Assembly (NCBI GenBank): GCA_021464525.1
Contig: JADRCO010000129.1
Location: forward strand, 1-51,131
Source of the DNA: Rhizophagus sp. LPA8_4_AMF
Taxonomy: Eukaryota > Glomeromycota > Glomeromycetes > Glomerales > Glomeraceae
Direction: 5' to 3'
DNA: 51,131 bases
A model generated the notes under the pieces. It worked only from the letters and a program-made list of their open reading frames with translations, had not been told where the DNA came from and did no database searches. The position numbers were made by a program, and so were the translations under genes. Of this stretch, positions 1 to 10,690 are shown one piece after another (position 1 is the first letter of the stretch; the number at the start of each line of letters is the position of its first letter).

Positions 1-122
1 TTAATTCCGGTAGAAATTATACGAAATGACAAAAATTTTTTTTATAAGACCGCAGTCCAGACCACAGTCCTATAGGACCGATGAAGACCGGACCAAGACG
101 GACCGGACCGGACCGTTAACAT
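1..122. repeat. GGACC-rich repeat fragment at window edge
   Basis: The stretch is far richer in G+C than its surroundings and is built from short GGACC/GACCG words, several in tandem around 80-118. A related fragment with the words GACCGCAGTCC occurs near 29240. It is probably the end of a dispersed repeat cut by the window border. I see no coding potential. Confidence 0.4.
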
Positions 123-123
123 C

Positions 124-442
124 TACTGTACCTAATTTCATTTTCAATGGTAAATAAAATTTGCTTTCGACTTGATCAAATGTTTTGTCCTTCATTGTTT
201 TAAATATTAACTAAATTCCTAGAGCTAATTATATCCGTTTATTAATTGCTATTAATGTAAATTTTTCATTTATATTACATCCGCTAAAATAATAATGTTT
301 TGAATATTAGTTAGCATTTTGTTTGATTTTAACAGTTATGAATATTTGTGGTGGGAATTCTAATTGTTTTCTGAGTAATTGCAATTATTCAACCAAATAA
401 TAGTTGCTAACTTGTCACGATCTTCCAATAATAATTAGATTC
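124..442. repeat. Direct repeat R1, copy a
   Basis: This block matches 5114-5443 in the same orientation almost from end to end, with scattered substitutions and small indels. Shared landmarks are TACTGTACCTAATTTCA at the left, ATTACATCCGCTAAAATAA in the middle and ACTTGTCACGATCTTCCAA at the right. The second copy lies beside decayed coding sequence, so R1 is probably part of a dispersed gene-like or mobile unit of which only this piece remains here. The two copies do not bracket a recognisable retroelement. Confidence 0.8.
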
Positions 443-562
443 TTGATGATAGTGAAAAATACGGTATCTGTATAAATTTGTAAATAGTAAATTTGTAAAG
501 TTGTTAAAATTTTTCGGTTGGATTTTATTCTCACATACATTTAGAAGCAGGTTTCTTGAGAT

Positions 563-1142
563 TAGGGATTGGAATCGATTCCCCTAAAATCGAATTAATC
601 GAAAATCGAATTAATCGAAAATCGAATCAAATTCGATTCTAATCGAATATCGAATTTTTAATCGAAACTATAGTGCCGGCCCAAATTATGAAATTATGAA
701 TCACGTGACAGAGTATAAACAGTTTAGCCACCCGGTAAAAAATTTTGTTGCAGATCTTTGCGTCACACAAAATTTGACGTTACGTTACACAAAGTTTTTA
801 ACTCCGGCCGGATTTATGAACTCGGCCAGAGTTACCACCGATCCCTGTTGAGAAATTTGAGAAACGATTAATCTCGATTGTCGATTCTAGAATCGATTCT
901 GATTATGAAAATTGATTTCGATCCCTATTTAAGTATAATTACAAGATTAAAAGGTTATATATAAAAAAATATATATAATAAATTCATTAAACAAAAATTG
1001 TTGCACCATAAATTGTATTTTTTTGATTAGTTTCGACTTTCGATCATCAAAAATCGAATAGGATCGAAACTTGCGAAACGATTAATCGCGATTAATCGAT
1101 TTTAGAATCGATTCTAATAATGGGAATCGATTCCAATCCCTA
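563..1142. mobile_element. 580-bp TIR element (MITE), type 1
   Basis: The ends are a perfect 21-bp inverted repeat: 563-583 reads TAGGGATTGGAATCG and on to CCC, and 1122-1142 is its reverse complement. The outermost TA on each side may be a TA target duplication, which would fit Tc1/mariner-like insertion, although TA could simply be part of the repeat. Inside, words such as AATCGATTAA and ATCGAATTAATCG are repeated on both flanks as subterminal repeats. No transposase is encoded, so the element is non-autonomous. A TCACGTGA palindrome lies inside at 701-708. Confidence 0.75.
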
Positions 1143-1845
1143 CTTTAGGTTTGTTATTTATTTAGCATGCTACAAAGTATTAAAAAATTTTACATGATAT
1201 TACTTCCTTCAATTATCATAAGATTTACTTTCTAACGAAAGCAAGGGATAGTCTGTGGGTGATCTTTTTGTATTATTTTAATTATTTAGAATGTAAATTT
1301 ATTTAACGGAGTAAATCAATCCCACAATTTAAAACCGAAAGGGCAATTATTTATTTTCGGACTGCATAGAATTCCGAAATTTTCAAAATATTCTTAGGAA
1401 AATATATCATGATTTATACTATAAAATTTCATGAATGATTTTTCTGAAATCTATTAGCTCTAATAAATTCAAAAAATTATTTTATTTATTTTATGACCGA
1501 AGTTTTGGGGAACTTATTTTTATGGGAGTAATTTAACAGGTTTACTTTTATTAAAAGGTTGATAACTAGTATTCACTTTATATTAAATATAGGTTATTAT
1601 TTTACTAATTTTATTCAAGTTTATTAATTAAAACCTCCTCAATTAAAAACATAATTTTTGAAACAACAATATTCTAATAATGCTTAAGGTAAAATAAATA
1701 GTGACTTTGCAAGTACTACAAAAGCATTTCTTTCTTATAAAAAAAGAAAGCTAACCTTAAAGAATATAGTAGAAAATCGTAAAAATTAAACAAATTAAAA
1801 GATAAATTCGTGGTATAATTATTTTTTATTTATAAAGGTTAAATT

Positions 1846-2364
1846 TAGAGGTTGGAATCGATTAAGTTGATTAATCGATTAAGGTACCTCAAAAATTGAT
1901 TAATCGATTAAAAATAAAAAATGTACATACAATAAGCAAAAATTCCCCATACCATCAATATTAGCACGCAAATACTTGTTTATCCCAGTGATCTCTGTCC
2001 CTTCTCTTATAGTAAACTGATAATTTTTATTTATTAAATTTAGAAAAAGTAAAATAATACTTTTTACTTTTTTTATTAAGTATATACAAAATTTCCATAT
2101 TTTAGTCTAATAAATTTGTAATTAAGTATTTATATAATAAAAAAAAAAATTTTGGAACACTAATTATGGTGCAATAAATATCAAAAAATTGCGGCGTGGG
2201 TTAAAATTGTTAAAATAGAGAGATAAATAAAATAAATAAACGTTAAACTTATTATAAATTAACTGTTTAATTAATCAATTAATTATTCGATTATTATTCG
2301 ATTATGATAGCTGATTGATCAATTATTAATCGATTAAGGTTTTTTTGGTCGATTCCAACCTCTA
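1846..2364. mobile_element. 519-bp TIR element (MITE), type 2, related to the one at 563
   Basis: The ends are a perfect 16-bp inverted repeat, TAGAGGTTGGAATCGA at 1846-1861 and its complement at 2349-2364. The repeat shares the core TTGGAATCGATT with the element at 563-1142, and the subterminal parts again carry several ATTAATCGATTA words. Between them lies featureless A+T-rich DNA with no coding capacity. The two elements are about 700 bp apart and look like diverged members of one family. A terminal TA could again be a target duplication. Confidence 0.75.
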
Positions 2365-2853
2365 ATGCAAATAACAAACTTTCGCGGTTGATCATCGTTT
2401 AAGGAAGTTGTAGATGATGGATATTAGTCGAGGTTGTAAAATTGCTTTGTACCGTAATAACTCCAAAGTAAAATTTGGTGATACATTACAAGATTTGCAA
2501 TTTTATTAAAATGCTAAGATTATGTCATCTAAACAAAAAAAAAATTCTTAAAAATCTCTAATCTAGGTTCATTGTATGTATGACTCTCATATATAATTTG
2601 TATAAAAATACAATTTGGTTAAGTAATAAAAGTACGAATATTTTAAAAAAAATCTTATACAAGCAATACCATAATACCATATAATAATTTATAAATCATA
2701 ATAAAAATATCTGAATAAAAATTTATAGGCCACCACCTTACAAAAATCATGTAAATGTTGTGTTTGCGATGAAAATAAAATAAACAAATTTTTCATAAAA
2801 ATATTTTTTTCGACATAAAAACGAAGTTTCAAATTTACAGTATGAAATATATT

Positions 2854-3132
2854 TTAACGAAACAATGAAGAGGTTGCTGAACACCCAGCAGGTAAAATTA
2901 AAGATTCGAAACTATTGTTATCATAAAAACTTGTTCCGTTAAAGAAATCATTTTCAATGGAATTATTCGTAATTTGTGGTGTATTTATTCGAGCGATTCG
3001 ATCAATAGTACTAGAATTATTTATCAGTCGATTTTGCGCAACGCGATTTCGGTTTATATTGACATTATTTATATTATTTGCTACATTAATAAATCGTGAC
3101 GTCCCGCGTTGTCCACAATTTCTTGATGACAT
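2854..3132 (-). CDS. Family A small protein, copy A1 (unknown function)
   Basis: A single-exon reading frame of 92 residues. I do not recognise the family outside this window, but four relatives lie at 20658, 31777, 33354 and 38322. The first 40 residues are rich in Asn and Arg with several NNINR-like repeats. Residues 43-54 read IDRIARINTPQI, and residues 63-83 carry the conserved block FFNGTSF, seven variable residues, then ESLILPAG. There is no signal peptide, membrane segment or Cys cluster. The start follows the shared MSSRN beginning of the family. A TATAAAAGGCT box lies about 90-100 bp upstream in the same context as in the paralogues. Conservation of reading frame across five diverged copies argues that it is a real gene. 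Confidence 0.7.
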   Translation of the reverse strand: MSSRNCGQRGTSRFINVANNINNVNINRNRVAQNRLINNSSTIDRIARINTPQITNNSIENDFFNGTSFYDNNSFESLILPAGCSATSSLFR

Positions 3133-3220
3133 TGGAAGATGTTTTTTTGTGATGCTTGTACAAAATTCGATGAAAATTTTGCCTGTATAGACTTAAATTT
3201 TTACCAAAGGAGTTTTTCAA

Positions 3221-3231
3221 AGCCTTTTATA
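3221..3231 (-). promoter_or_regulatory. TATA box of family A copy A1
   Basis: Read on the minus strand this is TATAAAAGGCT, followed by TTGAAAAACTCC. The same arrangement stands upstream of the other four family A genes. Confidence 0.55.
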
Positions 3232-3239
3232 AGAAAATT

Positions 3240-4780
3240 TTTCACTATAGACTAGTCTTCAAAAGGTAGTAACAGTACTTATTTGTCTTTCTAGAAACCT
3301 TAATATATGCAGTGACCGTTCTAAAAATAACATATTTGAATATTATTTATAAATTATATAATTAATTGAATAATCAAATAATTCTGGAAACGCGTAAATA
3401 TATATTTGGAATTCGAAATTTTCAGGAAAAAAATGAGTTCCATATTGGGGAATGGGTTGGGTACACCCGATATTGCATCCCAAAACAATTACAAATAACT
3501 TTTTTTATAATCATTGTGAATAAAATGTCGATCAATAAAAAAATTCATGTAAATTGCATTACACTTTACCAGTTATTGTTTAGTAAATGCATAATATTAT
3601 GTACTGTATGTAAATATATACTATTTAATACCGTTATTCAATTATCTATTAATATTTATTACGAATGATAAATTGCCACGGATCAGTGAAAAAACCTTTA
3701 ATTTTAAGAGACAATAAATAGTCAATCAGTAATATTTCCGTATTAGATAAGTGTTACCCTAATTAAGTTATATTTTGTTTATCTTTATTTATATACAGTA
3801 TAATAAATTCATTATACGCGTGAATTTAAATATATTATAAATAAACTACTAAAAAATAAGCGATTTGCCGATAAATGATCAAAAAGGAAATTTTGTATAG
3901 TACAATTAGGAATTTTCTTGTGGATTTCAAGTAACCCGCTAAAACCCGACGACTTTGTGATACTGAATGACGGGAATATCTGGTTTAAAACGTAATTCCT
4001 TATGTAAAATTCACACAACACTTTTTTGTAGTAATAAAAGTCTTTGCATCATCAAATTCATGACAATATTAAATGTTGTGAAATTCTTCACTTTGTTGTA
4101 GATCAAATTTATAAATCTCGAATGATGATTTACTGATTTACTGCATCAACGCGTAATTTATTATTGATTTAGGATAATTAAATTGATTTGTTGATTTTTT
4201 TTATGCTCTTTAAACAAATAAAATATTTCTTTGTTTTTTTGTTGTATGATATCCATGGTTCTTAAGATCTTTTTTATTAAATTTAATTCGAGCCAACATA
4301 TAAAGTATATGTATAGCGCCACAACTTTAGCCCCCGATTTTAAAGATTGCGGCAACATATACTATATACCCAGTCAAGATGAGAGACTTTTTTTTTGAAA
4401 CATTTTTTGACACTTTCATATGATTGTGATGATCTTGCTTATTTAAGATACGGTAAAAATACCAGAAATACCATTCGTTGAAAATTGTCACGTTATATTT
4501 TCAAAGCATTACGTAATTTACATTGTTGCAGATTCTAGTATCGGATAGGAGCAAACAGAAATATGTAATAGTTATATTCTGCGCGGTGGTTGGGATAAGC
4601 GTAATTTTACTAGTATTGCACTCCCCAATGAATGAACTTGATTCTAAATTTGACGAACTCTAATAATACTTTCGCAAAAAATTTTTTTGTTAGGTTCAAT
4701 AAAAGTTGTGAATCCTCAGTATTTTGTCAAAATGTTTATTACTCACCTAATTATAAACCATAAAAATTCGATAATTCGAT
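3240..4780. other. Non-coding A+T-rich stretch
   Basis: I see no convincing gene. Short open frames here are low in complexity and have no relatives in the window. The only notable sequence is CCACGGATCAGTGAAAA near 3676, which recurs inverted near 10022-10038. Confidence 0.5.
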
Positions 4781-4784
4781 GGGT

Positions 4785-5010
4785 ATTCCTATAGAAGAAA
4801 ATGTAAATTTCAGAATTTTTTCTTTTATAATATTTGCTATTGATACACTTGATACTCTTGAACCAGAAGTGTTATTAATAAAGGTTGCGTTGGATAGGTT
4901 CTTGGTTAAAGCCCCCTTATCTGGCATATATACTATAGCATTTAGTAACTGCGAATTTGTACCATTTAATTTAAGAAATTCATCTTTTTCTTTCTATTAA
5001 CTGAATATAT
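4785..5010 (-). pseudogene. Protein-coding relic next to repeat R1b
   Basis: One minus-strand frame stays open for about 70 codons of normal-looking composition, including NGTNSQLLNAIVYMPDKG. No start codon and no family are recognisable. It is followed upstream (5114-5443) by repeat R1b, which also holds a short coding-like piece beginning MQGLERKSF, and then by an OTU-like relic at 5700-6240. The three may be parts of one decayed gene or mobile unit on the minus strand. The whole is clearly broken in several places. Confidence 0.35.
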
Positions 5011-5113
5011 AAAATTGCTACATGAAGTCATTCACATCAAGCCGTTGGTTTATTTTTTTAGCTGAATTGTGCAAAATTGGCTGTTGGTATACCTTGTCGA
5101 TTATCAACCAGTA

Positions 5114-5443
5114 TACTGTACCTAATTTCACTTTTAATGGTAGATAAAATTTGCTTTCGAATATCTTGATCAAAGGATTTTCTTTCTAGACCTTGCATTG
5201 TTTTAAATATTAACTAATTCCTAGAGCTAATTATATCCAGTTTATTAATTGCTATTAAATGTAAATTTTTCATTTATATTACATCCGCTAAAATAACAAT
5301 ATTTTGAATATTTTGTTAGTATTTTGTTTGATTTTAACAGTTATGAATATTTGTGGTGGGAATTCTGATTGTTTCCTGAGTAATTATTCAATCAAATAAT
5401 AGTTGCTAACTTGTCACGATCTTCCAATAATAATTGGATTTTT
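5114..5443. repeat. Direct repeat R1, copy b
   Basis: Second copy of the repeat at 124-442, in direct orientation about 5 kb away. It carries extra short insertions relative to copy a, for example around 5165-5195. It sits inside the decayed minus-strand coding tract that runs from 6240 to 4785. Confidence 0.8.
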
Positions 5444-5699
5444 GGATCATCAATAACGCATAAATTAATTTATCTAATACATCTTTTCGGGTAATTGTAA
5501 ATTAAAAATCTTTAGCTTCTTGACGAATTAAATAGCCAATGTTAGGTATAAATAAATTATAAATACTCCTGATTTTGTTTTCTTTCATTTCAATAATGGT
5601 TGCAATTGATGATAAATTTTGCTTAATAAAAAAAAGATTGCTCAATAGAAGATTGATAATTATTATCATCATTATACATCATAATTATAATCTTCACGC

Positions 5700-6240
5700 T
5701 TAATAATTTCATCATAAACTTCATGAACTTCATTAAGGACAAACTCTTTGTCCTTAGTAATAGATAATTATTTTGTGAGAATGACAATTCTCGTATAAAA
5801 TTATTTTTTCTTTAAAAACTAGTACGAAATGATTTGCTTGGCAGGACATTTGAAATTGTTCTGCAAAACAATAACAATACATTTGGGCAAAATCTTTTTT
5901 ATTTTGCCATAAATTTATTATTCGTATTTGGAAAAAGATAGGTAATATCTTGTTCAAAAATTTTTTTGGTGTAAATGAAATTGGGAATGCACCATCAATT
6001 CAATCATTACAGCTAATCACAAACTATATATTAAAATGTTCGTTTCCAAATGTCCAAATACAATTAAAGATATACTGTTAAAAAACAATTTCCATCAGGA
6101 GTTGATCTAATACAAACGTAATTTTTATATTTTTCTGGAAGTAATTTCATTGCTTCATAATCTTTGCTAATCATCGTTCCAAACTTCATTAATATGGTAA
6201 TATATCAGCACTATCAAATTGAACGTCAGTCATAATTAAT
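5700..6240 (-). pseudogene. Decayed OTU-like cysteine protease relic
   Basis: On the minus strand near 6080-6180 the peptide SKDYEAMKLLPEKYKNYVCI is followed by RSTPDGNCF. Asp-Gly-Asn-Cys after a short hydrophobic strand is the catalytic-cysteine signature of OTU-type deubiquitinating proteases. The remainder down to about 5700 still has coding-like composition but is broken several times. OTU domains of this sort occur both in stand-alone fungal genes and in mobile elements, and the fragment does not tell which. It is best treated as an old, inactive copy. The family call rests on the one motif. Confidence 0.45.
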
Positions 6241-6819
6241 AATGCCGCTAAGTGTAATATCAGAAATTAAAGTAGTTTGTAATAAAAAACAAATTTCTAG
6301 AGTAATCGTAACTACATTTTTAAGGCTTACAAGGATTAATACTTACAGACTGACAGCAATAAAATCCAAAATTCAACTATATTTTTTATTTATGGCAAGA
6401 TTCATTTCAAAATAATCATTTCGTAAAGTTTTGATCTACAAATTACAGTATGCATCGTTTATTATAAACTACTTTGCAAATCCTGTCAAATTCGAAAAAT
6501 ATGTTTGAAATATATCAGATATATGGCAGCTATATTTCTGTTAACTCTCTTATAACTCGGTGTTTAAGATATATAGGACATATAAATCCAGGATAAAAAA
6601 AAAATATGTCAGCCATCTATCGAATATATATTAAAAATATAATCTTAAAAATATTTTACATTTCAAGAATATTCATGTTATAACAAATTTGTAAATATAA
6701 TAAATGATTGTTGTAATTCAAGCGCATGGCTTCTAATTTTATTTTGAGAAAGATGGCCGGTATGACTTCTAATAAAATTTATTTCGTTTTTTTCGTTAAA
6801 TTAAATTCGTGCACGTAGC

Positions 6820-7840
6820 TCCGATTCCGATAATGAAGTCAAGGAGACCTACAAATTAAAAGAGTAAAAAGACGACGTTACTGTAATTGTCATCTTTTCA
6901 GAAGTCTAAGTCCTACAAAGAAAAAAAAAAAAAGTTAATAAGTAGCGTTTTTTCGAAACTCACTTGAGAATTCGAAGCCAATTTCCCTACAAAAAAACAA
7001 AGTTCTTTATTTAATCAAGTTACGAACTTTTTTCGGGATTCTGGTGCCCACATCGGAGCTGATTTCAAGGAAAATTTGGTTAAAAAACTTTTTACTTTAT
7101 AGTTTCGAATTCCTTTTTCGGAACTCACTTGGAATCCGGTGCTCACGTTGGAGCTGATTTCCCTACAAAAAAGGAAAAAAATGGTAAAAACTTTTTTTTC
7201 TTTAAAAGTTCGACGAAACTTATCGTTACCTGGCTTTCCGGTTTAGTTTCTTAAGTCGGAGCCGATTTCTCAACAAAAAAACTACAAAAAAGAAAAAATG
7301 TTAAAAACATTCTTTTTTTAAGGGTTCAAATTACTTTTTTAAAACTCACCTGGCGGAGCAATTTCTTTTTCGAAACTTACCTGTCTCACGCGTCCAGACT
7401 CGTCTAAAAATAAGAAAAACCCGAGGCTGATATCTCACCGAGATCCTACGTGTCCAGGTCATCTAAAAAAAGGAAATTATTAACCGATAATTTAAATAAA
7501 GAAATCTATAATATACTCACCGAAATCCAACGTCCAAAGAACAAAAGAGCCGCCTAAAAGAGAAAAAGAAACGAAATGTTAATAATTATTTCGTTAGAGA
7601 GATAGGCTAAAACATTCCTCCTTACCAAAATCCTTGTCCAAAAATGTTCAAAGAATCGGCTATCTAAAAAAAGAAATAAAATGAAACGTAATAAATGTTT
7701 TGTCTAATAAATAGTCCGAAACCATTCCCTTCTTACCGAAATCAACTCCCAAAGAGATTGAAAAGATCAAACCGCTAGCAAATGGTTGGTTAAAGAAATG
7801 ATACAAAAGAAGACCCTTCCCTACCGAAATTTACGTTCGT
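6820..7840 (-). other. Row of about ten candidate micro-exons with splice signals
   Basis: On the minus strand, short blocks of 16-39 nt are each preceded by a pyrimidine/T-rich run ending in TAG (or GAG, GAAAAAG) and followed by GTAAG, GTGAG or a near variant. Candidate blocks are 7825-7840, 7737-7774, 7626-7663, 7521-7553, 7439-7462, 7381-7403, 7230-7268, 7129-7162, 6964-6986 and 6882-6912. A further block runs down from 6848. A decayed block lies near 7016-7054, and one at 7350-7364 is only 16 bp from its neighbour and therefore doubtful. Blocks resemble one another (TTTGGACGTTGGATTTCG or AAATCAGCTCCAACGTG cores) and recur roughly every 60-120 bp, so the array arose by tandem duplication. 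Whether they are spliced into an mRNA, and in what frame, cannot be settled by eye. Confidence 0.45.
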
Positions 7841-7841
7841 C

Positions 7842-7944
7842 TAAAAAAGAAAGAAAGTGAGGGAAAGGGAAATATGAGAAAGAGAGAAAGGGAGAAAACG
7901 AAAAAGGAAGAGAGAGAGGGAAGGAGGAGAATGAAAGGAGGAAA
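7842..7944. repeat. Purine tract (GA-rich on + strand)
   Basis: About 100 bp almost free of pyrimidines on the plus strand, made of GAAAGG, GAGAGA and GGAGG words. It directly precedes the micro-exon row on the minus strand, where it reads as a long polypyrimidine tract. Confidence 0.7.
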
Positions 7945-8509
7945 GTTCGTTGAAAAAAAAAATTTTTTTTTAAAACAAAAAATTTAAAAACATTTATTAT
8001 AATTAGCAAATTACTTTTTGAAAAGTGTTATTTTTATAATACTATAACAATATTTATAAAATCTATAATTATTGTGTTATTTATTAAGTAGTTAAACTTA
8101 GATTTTGGCATATATCATAAATGATGTTATTCATATTAATTATATTGCAAATGTTGAAATATATTTGCTAATATATGTATTTATCATATTTTTTAAAATT
8201 GAAGGGTTTCTACAAAGAATTGATAAAAATCTTCATAGAAAATGGATTAATGATTACGTAATCATAATATTAGAAATAGTAACTTTACACATTTATAATA
8301 AATATAATTTTGGTCATATTTCTTAATATACTATCTTAATTCATAAAATTTTGAAAATTATTTTCTGGGAGTATTTTGCCTAGATAAGACGGTGATTACA
8401 TATTTATCATCCCTTTCGTTATTAATGTTTTCAATACTTAGAAGACTTAGAAAACTTACATACTATAATTAGTAATTACAACTCAATATTACAAAATACT
8501 ATCCGTCTT

Positions 8510-8929
8510 CTAAGTAAATTTCGATAAAACATATTCTAATTCGCAAAAGACATTGTTTAAAGTAAATTTTGCATTGAAGATAGAAAATTTATTAATTTTA
8601 TTCTGTTTTATAGGCATATCATGAAAACTGTCAATAACCTCTTCTATTTTAGTTACTTTACTGGAAAAAATTTTGGCAGAATCGCTCGTTTCTGGACAAG
8701 TTTTTGGAGGTTTATCGTCAAGACGCATTTCTTTAACATGTGGTGGTGTTCCGCTCATTTCTTGTCCATAATTTTTTGACGACATCATAACGATGTGGGG
8801 ATCAGCTTTTATTGGGCCGATTTCTTCAATCTGACAAAGTTTTTGAGGTTTCCTCCTAGTTCTCATGTTACTTAAATTAATTCTTTGAACATAAGGAGCT
8901 GTTTGTTCGTAATAATTTTTTGATGACAT
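8510..8929 (-). CDS. Family B small protein, copy B1 (unknown function)
   Basis: A single-exon frame of 139 residues. Its relatives are at 25986, 41029, 41463 and 50136. Residues 1-32 (MSSKNYYEQTAPYVQRINLS...) are repeated in diverged form at 49-79 (MSSKNYGQEMSGTPPHVKEM...), so the N-terminal module is duplicated in this copy only. Residues 94-102 carry TKIEEVIDS, a probable amphipathic helix, and 115-132 the conserved FSIFNAKFTLNNVFCELE block. It stops at LSKFT, where copy B2 continues for about 40 residues, so this copy is shorter at the C-terminus. The second Cys of the CPxC motif is absent. I see no signal peptide or membrane segment. The start and the preceding AATCGTTTTACA match copy B3. 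Confidence 0.65.
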   Translation of the reverse strand: MSSKNYYEQTAPYVQRINLSNMRTRRKPQKLCQIEEIGPIKADPHIVMMSSKNYGQEMSGTPPHVKEMRLDDKPPKTCPETSDSAKIFSSKVTKIEEVIDSFHDMPIKQNKINKFSIFNAKFTLNNVFCELEYVLSKFT

Positions 8930-8980
8930 TGTAAAACGATTATTATATTAAAGCTTTTTATTGTGGAAAGATCATAGAAC

Positions 8981-8993
8981 GATCTTTTATATA
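8981..8993 (-). promoter_or_regulatory. TATA box of family B copy B1
   Basis: The minus strand reads TATATAAAAGATC, about 52-64 bp upstream of the B1 start, at the same place as the TATTTAAAAGGC box of copy B2. Confidence 0.5.
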
Positions 8994-9272
8994 CAGTATT
9001 TATTGATCACCAAGACGGTGAAGATCAAACTTTGTCGAAGGTTCATAGTGCCACAACTTTAGCCACGATTTTATAAGATTACGATATTTTGATTGTAAAT
9101 CAAAATGTCCAATAAAAAAAATCTCTCCCTATTCAATAAAGTAATAGCTTCCGATAAAAAATTCGTATTACAAATATTAAATATAATCTTTCCACTGCCA
9201 AAAAAAACCTACCAATATATTAACACACTTTAATATACAACAATTTTCATCTTTTCTTTATTCCAATAATAG

Positions 9273-9485
9273 CAGATAGGCACTTGTAGGCGTTGTTCTC
9301 AAAGCAACGCAGCTAATTTTTTTCTTAGTAAAAAAGGAGAAGAGTTAAGAAAATTTTGTTCTTGCTGTCAAGAACAAATATCAAATACGGTAACAATAAA
9401 AAGCGAATATTTTTACAATTTACCAATAATAGAATTTGATGAATTAAAGCAAATTATTACCGTGTCAATGATCATAACTGAATGA
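9273..9485 (+). pseudogene. Zinc-ribbon-like exon fragment
   Basis: An open stretch of 70 codons without an ATG follows a pyrimidine-rich run ending in AATAATAG, which could be a splice acceptor. It encodes GTCRRCSQSNAANF, then KKGEELRKFCSCCQEQ, giving two Cys-x2-Cys pairs about 20 residues apart, as in a small zinc ribbon. It ends at a TGA at 9483-9485. I recognise no matching upstream exon, so it is either an internal exon of a decayed gene or a stray piece. The Cys pattern is seen directly; zinc binding is inferred. Confidence 0.35.
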
Positions 9486-9499
9486 AAAAAGTGGAATTG

Positions 9500-10610
9500 A
9501 GATCAAATGCATTTTGTCTATTACAGATCTAATAAAAAAATTGTAATAATATTGTTAATAGAGTCTTTACGTAGATTTATTGATAAATTTAATTTGATGA
9601 TACAAATATTTGTGATGGATTTCGTGATGCAAATATCAGATGTACCCCACTCGTTTCCCCCAATCAAATTGACGGATCTGAAAGGGTTTGATCTAGGTTC
9701 GTCTAATCTATTTAGAAAGTTCAAGTAAAAATTACACAGACTAAGTAATTGGTTCGACATGCTTACAGATGAATGCAATTCCTTATTACAATCAATTCCG
9801 TACGTAAATTAATACACATTAAGCAACAACACTTATTTATTAGCAAATAGATGCCATAAGTAAATTTATTATTTATTGTTCAGTTAAATGATTGATTTTC
9901 ATTTTAGTGTTTATAAAATATTTTGCCCCGTCAAATATTTACTAAATGAGAATATATTATAATTCCCGGCTGAATTTGGTGTACGACTAATTAATTATTA
10001 TAAATAAGGAAAACTAAAGACTTTTCACTGATCCGTGGTAATTATTTCTACATTGTGATTATACATGTGGGCGTAATTATTTCAGATAATACGGAATTAA
10101 GGCGGCGCAATGGTGCACCAAATTTTTGTTCGATGATTCATATGAAAATAGTACACCAATGTAATGCGAATTGGTGCAATGTGCCATAATATTTCGGCAT
10201 GATTTGAATAATTTACCCTATGTATAAACTGTATAAAATCGCTTTTTACTAATAACAAAAGTCTTGCAAACCTACTTAAAAGGTTAGTCCTACTGAAATG
10301 AAATTATTCACGTTTAATTTCGAACTTGTATCACAACATTACAAAAAAGTAAAAATTTGTTGTAAGCCTAATAAAAGTGTGATTAAGAAATTTTATATCC
10401 CAGAAAGCTTCTTACTAGGCTAACCAGTCAGTTGAGTATCACAATAGATTTATGGCCAATTTAAAGCTCAATCGAATATCCGAGTTAGAAAGAGTGAATC
10501 ATGATCTAATGTAAAAATTTATTGTCAGCTATTATTGCCTCTTTATGCACACTATTTAAACTTTTAGAATCGTGTATTTATTTATATATTGCATACAGCA
10601 TTATAATTTC
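9500..10610. other. No supported gene
   Basis: The open frames in 9507-9778 overlap on both strands and have no relatives or motifs. A GGTGCACCAA/TTGGTGCAAT inverted pair lies around 10112-10172. Nothing else is recognisable. Confidence 0.4.
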
Positions 10611-10620
10611 CATTTCAATC

Positions 10621-10690
10621 ACTATTCTAATATATGATTACGATATGTATGATTAAGAATTGAAATCTGCAAGAGGAACTTTGATCTGAT
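10621..10690. repeat. Dispersed repeat R2, copy a
   Basis: Shares ATGATTACGATATGTATG, GATTAAGAAT and TTGCAAGAGGAA-like words in the same order with 42850-42920. Both copies lie within about 0.7 kb of a CCTATAAAAACG MITE end. Confidence 0.6.

Noticed and set aside
3366-3668. 100-codon open frame
   Set aside because: Ile/Leu/Asn-rich low complexity with no ATG at its start, and no paralogue. Expected by chance in A+T-rich DNA.
124-5443. Direct repeats R1a and R1b as LTRs of a 5-kb retroelement
   Set aside because: The interval holds MITEs, family A copy A1 and unrelated intergenic DNA, with no reverse transcriptase, integrase, primer-binding site or polypurine tract that I can see.
7350-7364. 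A 15-nt micro-exon next to 7381-7403
   Set aside because: The intron between them would be only 16 bp, too short for the spliceosome.
7821-8009. 62-codon minus-strand frame ending DERKFR
   Set aside because: It is the translation of a polypyrimidine tract (Phe/Leu/Ser/Pro only) running into the first micro-exon block.
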